Of a DNA stretch of 64,000 nt, positions 20,817-32,723 are shown one piece after another (position 1 is the stretch's first letter; every line of letters begins with the position of its first letter). The stretch covers positions 49,569,652-49,633,651 of the forward strand of contig JASWHV010000012.1 of the NCBI GenBank assembly GCA_030760725.1, written 5' to 3'. Position numbers and translations under genes: made by a program. The stretch is from Neostapfia colusana. Taxonomy: Eukaryota; Streptophyta; Magnoliopsida; Poales; Poaceae. The notes beneath the pieces were generated by a model, which saw only the letters and a program-made list of their open reading frames with translations, did not search any database and had not been told where the DNA came from.

Positions 20817-21162
20817 AAAAATGTTTACTAAGTTTAGAATTAATTAATATTTTTGATCAAAATAAGGGGCTTGTAAAGCCCAAATTCCAAGTTCTTGTAA
20901 TATGATTTAGTATTACAGGTGCCCATTAAATTTGACTTAGAAAAACCTTTGAAATTGACCAGAACATGAAAAATAAATAAATAGGTTATTTGTCATTTTT
21001 GTATCTTGCATAATACAATAATTTTATGATTGCATTTTTCTATAGGACTTTTTAGTTATCATACCAACCTCTATGATTTTTTCCAGATTTTTACAAAATT
21101 TTTTGTATCAATGTGTGTTTAAAATTTAAAAAATGCCTCATATGTATATGAGCATTTCATTA
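20817..21162. other. AT-rich spacer between the two direct repeats
   Basis: About 345 bp, AT-rich, no ORF and no motif that I recognise. Confidence 0.5.
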
Positions 21163-21570
21163 GAATGATGGATAATTTAAATTTTGACATGTTCGATTGC
21201 TTTAAAAAATTAAAAAAATTTCATACATGTATAGATAAGACAATATGTTCATACAAACCAACTCTCAGTGAAAGATCCATTTTTTAGGAGATATGAAAAT
21301 CTGAATAATATATACATATAAATTAATGCTATATTTACCAAAATATAACAATGTTACTTATATAATTTTTAAACTTTTTGTTCCATCTGGTATATATTAA
21401 TTTTTGAAGAAAATAGAAAAAAGTCATCGAGTTTGGACTTAATTTGAAGAATCTATACATGTTTGAGTATTTGCATTGGAATCTAAATAAAAAATGAAGC
21501 AAAGGAAGAAGAAGCTGAAGATCAGACCTATGAAGAGACAACTATCACAGGCGGTTTTAAATATAGAACC
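21163..21570. repeat. Direct repeat copy 2 (about 410 bp) in CACTA element A
   Basis: Same orientation and nearly collinear with 20399-20816. It ends in ACTATCACAGGCGGTTTTAAA, an intact subterminal motif, directly before the TNPD promoter. Confidence 0.85.
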
Positions 21571-21601
21571 ACCTTAAAACCTGCCTCTAATAATGGACGA
21601 C

Positions 21602-21609
21602 TATATAAA
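21602..21609 (+). promoter_or_regulatory. TATA box of the CACTA TNPD gene
   Basis: TATATAAA lies about 310 bases before the TNPD start codon. A GC-rich leader follows, then an apparent leader intron ending TTTTTACAG at about 21909, 12 bases before the ATG at 21922. A subterminal GGCGGTT motif is about 50 bases upstream, the usual arrangement in CACTA elements. Confidence 0.55.
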
Positions 21610-21921
21610 GCACCGCTCGGGCACCGCAAAAACCTAACTCAGGAGATTTCACATCGACGCTGTCAGGCTGCCAAAAAATACATTTCCCCCTCGCCGCCGC
21701 CGCCATCCTGGCCGTACCAGCCGCCGCTGTCCTCTCCCTCGCTACCGAGCCCACGTTGCCGTCCTCGCCCTCGCCTCCAAGCGCGCAAACGTTGTCGTCC
21801 TCGCCTCCAAGTGTCATCACTGTATGCTAGCTTTATGAACCTTGTGTTGAACTTTTAGCCTTCACTTGCATTTAAGAAATGGCTAATATCATATTTTTAT
21901 TTTTACAGTTTGACATAGAAG

Positions 21922-22449
21922 ATGGACCACCGAGCCTGGATGTACAACATACTAAGACCTGATCCTATGTACATTCAAAATATTGCAAACTTTATTGAAG
22001 CGTCCAAGAGACATGCGAAGATGCAAAAGATAGATGACATATTATTTCCATGTATCGACTATGAAAATAAGATTGCTTGGATAGATACTATAGTAATCCA
22101 ATCTCATTTGGTGAAAAGGGGTTTAAAAAACTACACAATAAATACAGAGCATGGTGAGTTAGATACACATGAGATGGATAAAGACGATAAGAGAGGTTTT
22201 GATGACGATAATGCTCATATCAATTATGGTAGTGACAATCAGGATGATGATGGTGATGATGATGATGATGAGTTTGATTGTGAGGAGATGTTGTGTCACA
22301 TTGAACCACATCTATTGATTTTTATGGGAGCAAGTAAATGTTTATGTAAAATGGAGACATTGCAGAATGCGGCGACGGTGCTCTTATATGATAAATCAAA
22401 CGGTTGTGGTGAAGAGTTTACTACATTGCGTGCAGTCCTAGAACTACTA
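21922..22449 (+). pseudogene. CACTA TNPD (TNP2) transposase, N-terminal part
   Basis: An open frame from MDHRAWMYNILRPDP holds the transposase-associated domain (residues about 1-75, with CIDYENK and HLVKRGLKNYTI and an HGE motif), an acidic Asp-rich linker (DDDGDDDDDEFD, about residues 105-120) and the start of the TNP2 body (GCGEEFTTLRAVLELL). The frame is cut at 22449 by Tekay-2 and continues at 33602 with KLKITQGWSDRSF, exactly in register once one TSD copy is discounted. TNPD is the catalytic transposase of En/Spm-type elements and acts in the nucleus on the element ends. The gene is inactivated by the insertion and by later stops and frameshifts. Confidence 0.88.
22445..22449. repeat. 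Target-site duplication (left) of Tekay-2
   Basis: TACTA directly before TGTAACACC, repeated at 33597-33601. Confidence 0.9.
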
Positions 22450-25107
22450 TGTAACACCCCAAAATCTGTTAAGAGGGGAATTTAAAAATTTTTGAACGTA
22501 TTGCATGTGGTGCCGAAATTCAAATTTAAATTAAAGTTCAAATTCAAATCAAAACAGAAAAGAAAAGAAAAAAGAAAAAGAAAAACCCCACCGGGCAGTG
22601 GGCCGAAACCCACCAGCCGGCCCAATCTTCCCCCGCGCCAGCCTCAAACCCGCGCCCCTCTCTCCCTCTCACTGACACGTGGGGCTCGCGTGTCATCCCT
22701 CACCTCCCGCGCGCCCCAACGGCCGGACTCTTCCCCGCGCCCGATCTCAACGAACTCCGGAAACCCGTGCCACCAGCCTGAATTCTGGTCCCGGACGACT
22801 CCAACTCGATCCCAACAGACCGCCCCCTCCCCCCCCCCCCCCCCCCCGTCGCCTATATAAACGTCGACATCGCCCCGTTTTTCCCCCGATCGGCCGTTCT
22901 TCTCTCCGGTGAGAACCGAAGATTCAATCCCCGTTTTCCTTCGATCATTGCCCGGATTATCTGATCTAATGCGCTGATCGTGCTCCACCGCCCCCAGGGA
23001 GCCTTGCACGTGAAGGAAACGACAAGTTTCGCGCCCTAGCATCTGTTCCCACGTGCACCGAAGATCGTCGCCGTTGAAGCTCGCCGCCGACCGACTTCCA
23101 GGACCTCCGAGTGCTGGAAAACCCCTCGGTGAGCCTCCCCTACCCCTCCGCAGCCGATCCATGCAAAAAGATGCAAGTTCTAACGAGTAGCGGGAAAAGC
23201 CGAGGCTGCGCCGGCGAGATCGCCACCCCCGCCGCCGCGTGCCGCCGAGCGCGCCGGCTGGCTCCGGCCAGGGCGACGTGGCCACTTGAGGGTCGTCTAT
23301 TTTAAATCGCACGGTAGAATTAAAACTCGCGCGTACCGGTTCGATGATCTAATCTGAGCCGTCCACTTTAAATCGGACGTCCACATCAGCCCCGCGTTAT
23401 AAAGGCCAGGATTCTTACGCGCTACCCCCTGGGGATTTCAGAAAATACGAGCTAGCCCCAAAAACTTCTGATCTAGCCCCTGGAACTTCAGAAATTCGTG
23501 TAAATTCATTTAAAAATCAGTTTTAGCCCCTGGACTTAATAAAAATTAGCAAAACCCCTCTGTTATGTGTAGTTAGACCCCTGGAAATTTATGAAATAAT
23601 AAATTAGACCCTGTAGTTGGATGGATTTACCTTTTTGACCCTATATGATATTAAATTCAGAAATTTGAATATGTGATTAGGATTTAAATTTAAAAGGTGA
23701 GGCAAACACATTGTAAATTCAAATTTAAACTCTCCTAGCACTTGGAAAACTTTAGAATGAGTAAAAAATAGATTTTTAGGCTGAAATGAATCTGTCTAAT
23801 TGATTGTTCACATTTATTAGTTATAGGGACATATTTTTAGGTTAGGAAATAATTCTGAAAATTGGTAAAATAAATTTAAGTTAGTTCACCTCAGAGGAGA
23901 AGTTCAAAAATATATTATTTAATATTTTAGATCAGAACCTATTCTGTTTAGATGATATGCCCTACTATTTAATATTAAAACTCACTTTTAGGCATAGAAG
24001 ATAAATCTGACAAATATAGGAAAATGGGTATGCATAATTAGAAAATGATAAATGAAGACTCTAAATCCAAAAACATCATTTTAGGATTTGGTAGAAGATC
24101 TGAAAACCTATTTGGAGTAGGAAATTATCTTTCATTCAAACTTGGTAGCTAAGAAGTGTAGTAATTGAATATAAAGAATTTGTTCAAATTGGAAATTCAT
24201 ATATGGTGTGCAAACAGAAATCTGAATACAAAAGTTAGAAATCATATACATATGTTTAAAAGTGCATGTAGGCTAAAAATCAACACATCTAGAGTAATCA
24301 CAACACTTAGAAATGTGAATGACTATCATATGTATGTATGTGTGGCTTGTATTAAGTGAAAGTGTGAACTATGTCTTATGTATTGTTGTTTTCTTTTGCT
24401 ATGTGTATTGGCATGAGTAGAACCTGCCCCAGAGCAAGTTCTCCCCTTCCAAGACCAAGACTTTCCATTCCCAGAGCAGCAGGAAGAAGGCAAGTGTCCT
24501 TGACCACTTTGATCCTATGCTAGGATGTGTAGATAGAATTATTTGCATTGTCAATTGAAATATGAGACCCATGCTAGGAAGTTTCCCTAGAATTGCATTA
24601 CCTTGTTTCCTTGTAGCTTGGGTTGGGATTTATTTTATCATGTCATTTATTATTATGCTTATGCTTAGCCATGCTTAGAATGGGAAAATTGGGATATGAG
24701 ATCATCAATTTATTTACCTTACTCTTGAATGAGATATTATGAGTTATGTAGAGGTAGGGATCGAGGCAAGTTGGATGATTTGGTTGGTGCTGGGTGCACG
24801 AGACTCGGGTTTGTGTTTAGTACTTGCCTGGATCCTAAGGACCGGTTCATGGAGCATGTAACCTGGCTTTACCGTGCCAACCACATGCTGAGATGGGGCA
24901 GCTTGGCCAATTAATTAGGTGTATCCCCGGCGTAGTATGGGTGTGTTGGATGGTGCGGGAAATAGGTGTAAGCTGGACTACCATATGAACCGCAAGGCTC
25001 AAGAGGGGGCCACTGCAGCGGGGTTGGAGCCTCTTGTATGCTGTTAGGGGTGAAACCTCAGTGGGCCCACGCTCGTCGGGAATCCCTTTGTAAAGGCTTC
25101 GTAGTGA
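22450..25107 (+). repeat. Truncated 5' LTR of Tekay-2
   Basis: Starts TGTAACACCCC and follows the Tekay LTR until GGCTTCGTAGTGA, then jumps to extra-ORF sequence. TGA at 25105-25107 is common to both sides of the junction, pointing to a microhomology-mediated deletion. It contains a poly-C tract (about 22828-22847). The long GC-rich ORFs on both strands here are not supported. Confidence 0.9.
22854..22861 (+). promoter_or_regulatory. TATA box in the 5' LTR of Tekay-2
   Basis: TATATAAA sits just after the poly-C tract in the GC-rich promoter part of the LTR. The same box occurs in the 3' LTR at 30572-30579. Tekay-1 LTRs have different sequence at this place. Confidence 0.6.
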
Positions 25108-25416
25108 GCACATGGACATGTGTTTGGAGGATGCTGCTATGCTCGGCACTCGACTGCAGGAGTGTCAACAGGAGCTACAGGATGTTCGTGACACCCTAAA
25201 GGAGACTAAGGCGTTGCTTCGAGCCAGCTTGAGGGCGAGAGAAAGAGGAGATGGGAATGAAATATGTGTCACCATGAATGACACATGGACTCCTGACTCC
25301 CAGATCGCTGGGCGATCAGGCGTCGCCGCACTTCTCCACCAGCAGCTTCCCCACCCAAAGGGGAGTCAGAGGGCAGCCGCAATAATGAGGAAGATCCCGA
25401 GGAGCCAGCTCAGTGA
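25105..25416 (+). pseudogene. Remnant of the extra pre-gag ORF in Tekay-2
   Basis: The sequence encodes HMDMCLEDAAMLGTRLQECQ and onward, matching the coiled-coil-like C-terminal half of the 241-aa ORF of Tekay-1. Relative to Tekay-1 it has an in-frame addition of about 15 codons (RASLRARERGDG region) and a frameshift after NDTWTPDS. The original end motif EEDPEEPAQ is still readable in another frame, stopping at 25416. The N-terminal half was removed by the deletion that truncated the LTR. Confidence 0.65.
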
Positions 25417-25729
25417 TACGAATCGTGTAGAGTCCTTTCTCTTAGTTCAGCAGGTTATCGAGTAGTCGAGTCGATACCTTAGTTAATGGTGTGTTAATGT
25501 TTGGTGTGGGACATGAGTTGTGGAAGCCATGGGCATTCTCCGCAACCTCGTCTTTAGGCTGTTTTGTTTTGATGTGTGAACCCCTATGAATTAAGAGTGC
25601 ATTTATTTTCGAGACGTGAAACCCTCAGAAAATGTTAATATAATAAGACCCCATGAGTTTAAGTTTAAACAAGCAAATTGGGAATTTAATACGAAACACT
25701 TTAAATTAACATTTGGTTGATCATGATAG

Positions 25730-27094
25730 ATGGCCGGAAGAGGAAAGGGTCATGGTGCCAACCCCGCCAACAACAACGATGAGGCCGGCAACCCTCATCT
25801 TTCTGGAGGACAAGACAGGGGTGGTCGCCGTGAAGGAGTTGATCCCATCCACCAAATGCTTGAAAATCAGAATCAGCTCATCCAGAGCCTAACTCAAGTG
25901 GTGGCCAACTTGCACCAAGTTCCACCTCCACAAGCTGCACCACGCCAACCAAGGTTGAGTGAGTTTCTAGGGACTCAACCTCCAAAGTTTGCAAGTGCTG
26001 CTGAACCTCTGGAAGCAGATGATTGGCTAAAGACCATTGAGAGCAAGATGAGGATCATACAATGCCAAGGGTATGAGAGGGTGCTGTTTGCCTCTCACCA
26101 ATCGCATGGACCTGCTGCTGATTGGTGGACCGCTTACGTGGCCACCCATCATGACCCTGAGAACATCACTTGGGAAGAGTTCAAGCGTAGTTTCCGCAAC
26201 CATTACATACCAAGGGGTGAACTCAAAAACAAGAGAAAGGAGTTCTTGGGGCTGCAGCAAGGAAACATGACTGTAAGGGAATACCTCACTAAATTCACCC
26301 AACTATCCCGTTAGGCACCACGGGACATCGAGACTGATGAGCAGAAACATGACTTCTTTGTGGAAGGACTTACAGCGGAAATGCAGTGTGCAATGTCCTC
26401 CAACGAGTATGAAAGCTTCCAAAAGATGGTGGACAGAGCATTTGTTGTGGAGAGGAAGCTGAAGGCCTTAGAAAATGAAAACAAGAGGAAGGCGGGATGG
26501 TCACACCAAGCCTCGGGTAGCAACACACGCCCACGACTGATGCAAGCAACCGCAGGGCAGACGAGCCGTGCTGTGGTGCCCTACTCAGCACCCAGAGGGT
26601 ACAACCCAAATTTCAGGCCTCCATCAGCACCGGCACAGCCGCAGCGTCAGTTTGTACAGCAGCCTCATCCCACATATCAACCTCAACCAGCAGTGCAAGG
26701 ACCACAGAACCAATCCCAAGACAACAAAGGCCAGACACCTAAGGTTGGGGTGCAATGCTTCAATTGTGGCGAGGTGGGGCACTACGCACATAAGTGCCCA
26801 AAGAAGAAGCTCGTGCAGCCGCAACAGCAGAATGTGATGCGAGGACAGGTGAACCACGTGACCATGGAGGAGGCGCAAGAGGCACCCGACGTGGTAGTTG
26901 GTAAGTTTCCTGCCAATTTACACATTGCAACCCTGTTGTTCGATTTTGGTGCTACCCACTCGTTCATTGCCCAAGGGTTTGTTAAGAAGCATGATCTAGC
27001 AACAACACAAATGAACCATATGCTAGCAGTAAACTCTCCAGGGGGGAGAAATAAGGACAAGACAAGTGTGTCCCAAGGTGAATCTAGACATTAA
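25730..27094 (+). pseudogene. gag: Tekay-2 gag and protease N-terminus
   Basis: Starts MAGRGKGHGANPANN and reads through the positions where Tekay-1 has stops. The Gag domain runs from SEFLGTQPPKFASA through WEEFKRSFRNHYIPRGE. An in-frame TAG at 26312-26314 replaces the Tyr of LSRYAPRD. The frame then continues through the linker, the CCHC zinc knuckle (CFNCGEVGHYAHKC) and into protease, where the active-site motif reads LLFDFGATHSFIA: the Gly-containing triad DSG has become DFG. A 1-base insertion in a G run near 27041-27046 shifts the frame, and the old frame ends at 27094. Confidence 0.92.
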
Positions 27095-27817
27095 TGGGGT
27101 GGTATTTACTGCAAACCTCATAGTGATAGATTCACCAGGGATAGATATTATTTTGGGTATGGATTGGTTGACCAAACATAAAGGAATCATCCATTGTTCA
27201 ACAAGAATGGTGGAACTAACTCACCCTAGTGGCACCAGAGTAGAGTTCATAACCATACAAGAGCCTAGGAGGGACATTAAACTCAATCAAGTTGAGGTGG
27301 AAGTGGAGGAGATCAGGATCATCAGGGAATATCCAGACGTTTTTCCGGAGGAGTTGCCAGGTATGCCTCCCGATCGTGAGGTGGAATTCGCGATTGAGCT
27401 AGTGCCTGGAACAGCTCCGATATACAAGAGACCCTATCGGATGGACTCCAAACAGCTGGAGGAACTCAAGGAACATTTAAGAGAATTGATAGAGAAGGGG
27501 TACATTCGTCCTAGTTCCTCACCATGGGGAGCTCTAGTGATATTTGTGCCCAAGAAGGATGGAACCCAAAGGTTGTGCGTAGACTACCGTGCGTTGAATG
27601 AAGTAACCATCAAGAACAAGTACCCATTACCCCGCATTGAAGACTTGTTTGATCAGTTGAGGTGAGCTTGTGTGTTCTCGAAAATTGATCTCAGGTCGGG
27701 ATACCACCAACTTAAGATAAGGCAAGCTGATATTCCAAAGACAACTTTCGTATCGCGGTACGGACTGTATGAATACACCGTCATGCCTTTCGGGCTAACT
27801 AATGCCCGGCATACTTC
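27046..27817 (+). pseudogene. pol: Tekay-2 protease C-terminus and RT N-terminal half
   Basis: After the frameshift the frame runs CPKVNLDINGVVF, ILGMDWLTKHKGIIHC, EYPDVFPEELPGMPP and SSSPWGALVIFVPKKDG into RT (LCVDYRALNEVTIKNKYPLP). A TGA at 27663-27665 replaces a Gly codon of DQLRGA. RT motifs FSKIDLRSGYHQL and VMPFGLTNA follow in the same frame until a 1-base deletion near 27805, after which the frame changes again. Confidence 0.9.
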
Positions 27818-30178
27818 ATGTATCTCATGAACAAGGTATTCATGGAATATCTGGAGAAATTTGTGGTGGTTTTCATTGATGACATTCTCGTCTTTTCCAA
27901 AGATGAAGAAGAACATGAGACACATTTAAGGTTGGTGTTGCAAAAGCTAAGAGAACACCAACTATATGCCAAGCTGAGCAAGTGTGAATTTTGGTTGAAG
28001 AGAGTTCCATTCTTAGGACATATAATCTCGGAGGGAGGAATCTCCGTAGATCCCGCCAAGATCGAGGATGTACAGAAGTGGAAGACCCCTGAGAATGTCG
28101 GGGAAGTTCGAAGCTTCTTAGGATTGGCTGGGTATTATCGACGGTTTATCGAGGGATTCTCCAAGATTTCGAGACCCCTCACCAAATTGTTGGAGAAGGG
28201 AATCACATTCACATGGACACCGCAGTGCGAGACGAGTTTTCAAGAGCTGAAGAAAAGATTGACAACAGTCCCAGTGCTAGTTATGCCATATATGCAGAAG
28301 AACTTTTCGGTGTACTGCGATGCCTCTGGAAATGGGTTGGGATGTGTTCTCATGCAAGAGGGGCATGTCGTGGCTTATGCGTCCCGACAGCTCTGGAAAC
28401 ACGAGAAGAACTATCCTACACATGAACTAGAGCTAGCTGCAGTGGTACACGCGCTGAAGATTTGGCGGCATTACTTGATGGGGAAGAGGACAGAGATATA
28501 TACGGATCATAAGAGCTTAAAGTATATTTTCACACAGCCAGATCTCAACCTCAGACAAAGGAGATGGTTAGAGCTGATCAACGACTTTGATGTGGGCATC
28601 AACTATCATCCTGGGAAAGCGAACGTCGTGGCGGATGCTCTAAGCCGGAAAGTGCAGGTCAATAGGTTGAGCTTGAAGGACATGCCTACAGAATTGAAGG
28701 AAGAGGTTATAAAACTCAATCTATGTCTGGTGAATAGTGGTGAAGCCATCGCCATGGAAGTGGACTCCAAATTAGAGCAAGACATACGCGATGGTCAAAA
28801 GAATGATGAGAAGATACAAGAAATCAGAGAACTCATCAAGGATAATAAAGCCCCTAGTTTCAGAGAGGATGAACAAGGTACGGTGTGGCACGGGAAAAGA
28901 ATATGTGTGCCTGAAGTGAAGGAGATTCGTGAATTGATTTTGAAGGAAGCTCATGATTCCGACTATTCCATTCATCCTGGGAGTACGAAGATGTATCATG
29001 ACCTCAAGAGCAGATATTGGTGGTATGGCATGAAGCGAGATGTCGCGGAACATGTTGCCCTATGTGATACATGTCAGTTGGTGAAAGCAGAACATCAACG
29101 ACCCGCGGGATTATTGCAACCACTCAAAGTACCTGAATGGAAATGGGAAGAAATAGGTATGGACTTCATAGTGGGACTACCCAGGACCCAATCGGGATAT
29201 GATTCGATAGGGGTCATCATCGACAGGCTAACCAAGGTAGCTCATTTCATCCCCGTGAAAGAAAGCTACAGTGGATCCAAGTTGGCAGAATTGTACATGT
29301 CAAGGATCGTATGTTTCCATGGGGTGCCAAAGAAGATAGTGTCAGATCGAGGGACACAGTTCACCTCAAGGTTCTGGCAGAAGTTACATGAAACCATGGG
29401 AATTCATCTGAATTTTAGTTCTGCCTATCATCCCCAGATTGACGGGCAGACAGAAAGAACCAATCAGATCCTTGAGGATATGCTGAGAGCGTGTGCGCTC
29501 AAGAACAATAGGAGTTGGGATAAGAACTTACCGTATGCGGAGCTCTCCTATAACAATAGCTATCAGGCTAGTATGAAGATGTCACCATTTGAGGCTTTGT
29601 ATGGGAGAAAGTGCAGAACTCCACTATTTTGGAACCAAACCGGGGAAAGTAAAATGTTTGGACCCGAGGTACTACAAGAAGCCGAGGCGAAAGTGAGGGA
29701 AATTCGCAACAACCTGAGGATAGCACAGACCCGACAAAAGAGTTATGCCGATGTACGTAGAAGAGAGCTTATTTTCAATGTGGGAGACTATGTTTATCTC
29801 AAGGTGTCACCTATCCGAGGACTTCATCGGTTCAAGATGAAAGGGAAGTTATCACCTCGATACCGGCTCGCCTATCGGATGTGCACGATGTATTCCATGT
29901 GTCACAGCTCAAGAAATGTCTGAGGACGCCTGAAGAGATGTTACCCATGAATGAGGTTGACGTAGGAGAGGATCTGTCTTATGCCGAGCAACCGGTCAAG
30001 GTTTTGGAGACAATGGAACGCCTCACAAGAAATAAAAGAATCTGGATGTGCAGGGTGTAGTGGAAGCATCACTCGGAAGAGGAAGCCACATGGGAGCGAG
30101 AAGACGAGCTTAAGGCATAGTTTCCGGAATTGTTTTCCTGGAACCACCAATCTCGAGGACGAGATTTCTTTTAAGGGG
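27805..30178 (+). pseudogene. pol: Tekay-2 pol: RT active site, RNase H, integrase, chromodomain remnant
   Basis: A 701-codon open stretch (27818-29923) carries VVFIDDILVFSK (RT catalytic Asp pair), RT thumb, RNase H with VYCDASGNGLGC and an intact ADALSR, the integrase zinc region, and integrase core motifs MDFIVGLP, SDRGTQF and GQTERTNQ. Near 29862 a deletion of about 60 bp relative to Tekay-1 removes the GPFQVLERKGKVAYQ segment and shifts the frame. The chromodomain-like tail is still readable (WKHHSEEEATWERED) but has two Gln-to-TAG stops. The tail ends SRGRDFF just before the polypurine tract. Confidence 0.92.
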
Positions 30179-30185
30179 GTAGAGT
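30171..30185 (+). other. Polypurine tract of Tekay-2
   Basis: TTAAGGGGGTAGAGT directly precedes the TGTAGCACC start of the 3' LTR. Confidence 0.85.
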
Positions 30186-30571
30186 TGTAGCACCCCAAAA
30201 TCTGTTAAGAGGGGAATTTAAAAATTTTTGGACGTATTGCATGTGGTGCCGAAATTCAAATTTAAATTGAAGTTCAAATTCAAATCAAAACAGAAAAGAA
30301 AAGGAAACAGAAAAAGAAAAACCCCACCGGCCAGTGGGCCGAAACCCACGAGCCGGCCCAATCTTCCCCCGCGCCAGCCCCAAACCCGCGCCCCTCTCTC
30401 CCTCTCACTAACACGCGGGGCCCGCGTGTCATCCCTCACCTCCCGCGCGCCCCAACGGCCGGACTCTTCCCCGCGCCCGATCTCAACGAACTCCGGAAAC
30501 CCGCGCCACCAGCCTGAATTCTGGTCCCGGACGACTCCAACTCGATCCCAACAGACCCCCCCCCCCCCGCC

Positions 30572-30579
30572 TATATAAA
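30572..30579 (+). promoter_or_regulatory. TATA box in the 3' LTR of Tekay-2
   Basis: TATATAAA after a shorter poly-C tract, equivalent to 22854-22861. Confidence 0.6.
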
Positions 30580-32723
30580 CGTCGACATTGCCCCGTTTTC
30601 CCCCCGATCGGACGTTCTTCTCTCTGGTGAGAACCGAAGATTCAATCCCCGTTTTCCTTCGATCATTGCTCGGATTATCTGATCTAACGCGTTGATCGTG
30701 CTCCACCGCCCCCAGGGAGCCCTGCACGTGAAGGAAACGACAAGTTTCGCGCCCTAGCATCTGTTCCTACGTGCACCGAAGATCGTCGCCGTTGAAGCTC
30801 GCCGCCGACCGACTTCCAGGACCTCCGAGTGCTGGAAAACCCCTCGGTGAGCCTCCCCTACCCCTCCGCAGCCGATCCATGCAAAAAGATGCAAGTTCTA
30901 ACGAGTAGCGGCAAAAGCCGAGGCTGCGCCGGCGAGATCGCCACCCCCGCCGCCGCGCGCGCGGGCTGGCTCTAGCCAGGGCGACGTGGCCACTTGAGGG
31001 CCGTCTATTTTAAATCACACGGTAGAATTAAAACTCGCGCGTACCGGTTGGATGATCTAATCTGAGCCGTCCACTTTAAATCGGACGGTCCACATCAGCC
31101 CCGCGTTATAAAGGTCGGGATTCTTACGCGCTACCCCCTGGGGATTTTGAAAAATACGAGCTAGCCCCGGAAACATCTGATCTAGCCCCTAGAACTTTAG
31201 AAATTCGTGTAAATTCATTTAAAAATCAGTTTTAGCCCCTGGACTTAATAAAAATTAGCAAAACCCCTCTGTTATGTGTAGTTAGACCCCTGGAAATTTA
31301 TGAAATAATAAATTAGACCCTGTAGTAGGGTGGATTTACCTTTTTGACCCTATATGATATTAAATTCAGAAATTTGAATATGTGATTAGGATTTAAATTT
31401 AAAAGGTAAGGCAAACACATTGTAAATTCAAATTTAAACTCTCCTAGCACTTGGAAAACTTTAGAATGAGTTAAAAATAGATTTTTAGGCTGAAATGAAT
31501 CTGTCTAATTGATTGTTCACATTTATTAGTTATAGGGACACATTTTTAGGTTAGGAAATAATTCTGAAAATTGGTAAAATAAATTTAAGTTAGTTCACCT
31601 CAGAGGAGAAGTTCAAAAATATATTATTTAATATTTTAGATCAGAACCTATTCTGTTTAGATGATATGCCCTACTATTTAATATTAAAACTCACTTTTAG
31701 GCATAGAAAATAAATCTGAAAAATATAGGAAAATGGGTATGCATAATTAGAAAATGATAAATGAAGACTCTAAATCCAAAAACTTCATTTTAGGATTTGG
31801 TAGAAGATCTGAAAACCTATTTGGAGTAGGAAATTACCTTTCATGCAAACTTGGTAGCTAAGAAGTGTATTAATTGAATATAAAGAATTTGTTCAAATTG
31901 GAAATTCATATATGGTGTGCAAACAGAAATCTGAATACAAAAGTTAGAAATCATATACATATGTTTAAAAGTGCATGTAGGCTAAAAATCAACACATCTA
32001 GAGTAACCAAAACACTTAGAAATGTGAATGACTATCATATGTATGTATGTGTGGCTTTTATGAAGTGAAAGTGTGAACTATGTCTTATGTATTGTTGTTT
32101 TCTTTTGCTATGTGTATTGGCATGAGTAGAACCTGCCCCAGAGCAAGTTCTCCTTTTCCAAGACCAAGACTTTCCATTCCCAGAGCAGCAGGAAGAAGGC
32201 AAGTGTCCTTGACCACTTTGATCCTATGCTAGGATGTGTAGATAGAATTATTTGCATTGTCAATTGAAATATGAAACCCATGCTAGGAAGTTTCCCTAGA
32301 ATTGCATTACCTTGTTTCCTTGTAGCATGGGTTGGGATTTATTTTATCATGTCATTTATTATTATGCTTATGCTTAGCCATTCTTAGAATGGGAAAATTG
32401 GGATATGAGATCATCAATTTATTTAACTTACTCTTGAATGATATATTATGAGTTATGTAGAGGTAGGGATCGAGGCAAGTTGGATGATTTGGTTGGTGTT
32501 GGGTGCACGAGACTCGGGTTTGTGTTTAGTACTTGCCTGGATCCTAAGGACCGGTTCATGGAGCATGTAACCTGGCTTTACCGTGCCAACCACATGCTGA
32601 TATGGGGCAGCTTGGGCAATTAATTAGGTGTATCCCCGGCGTAGTATGTGTGTGTTGGATGATGTGGGGAATAGGTGTCAGCTGGACTACAATATGAACC
32701 GCAAGGCTCAAGAGGGGGTCACT

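Noticed and set aside
22644..23312. 222-codon minus-strand ORF and similar ORFs at 30218-30760, 3173-3619 and 11929-12384
   Set aside because: GC-rich LTR promoter/leader sequence with open frames on several strands. No conserved domain, and low-complexity Gly/Arg/Pro content.
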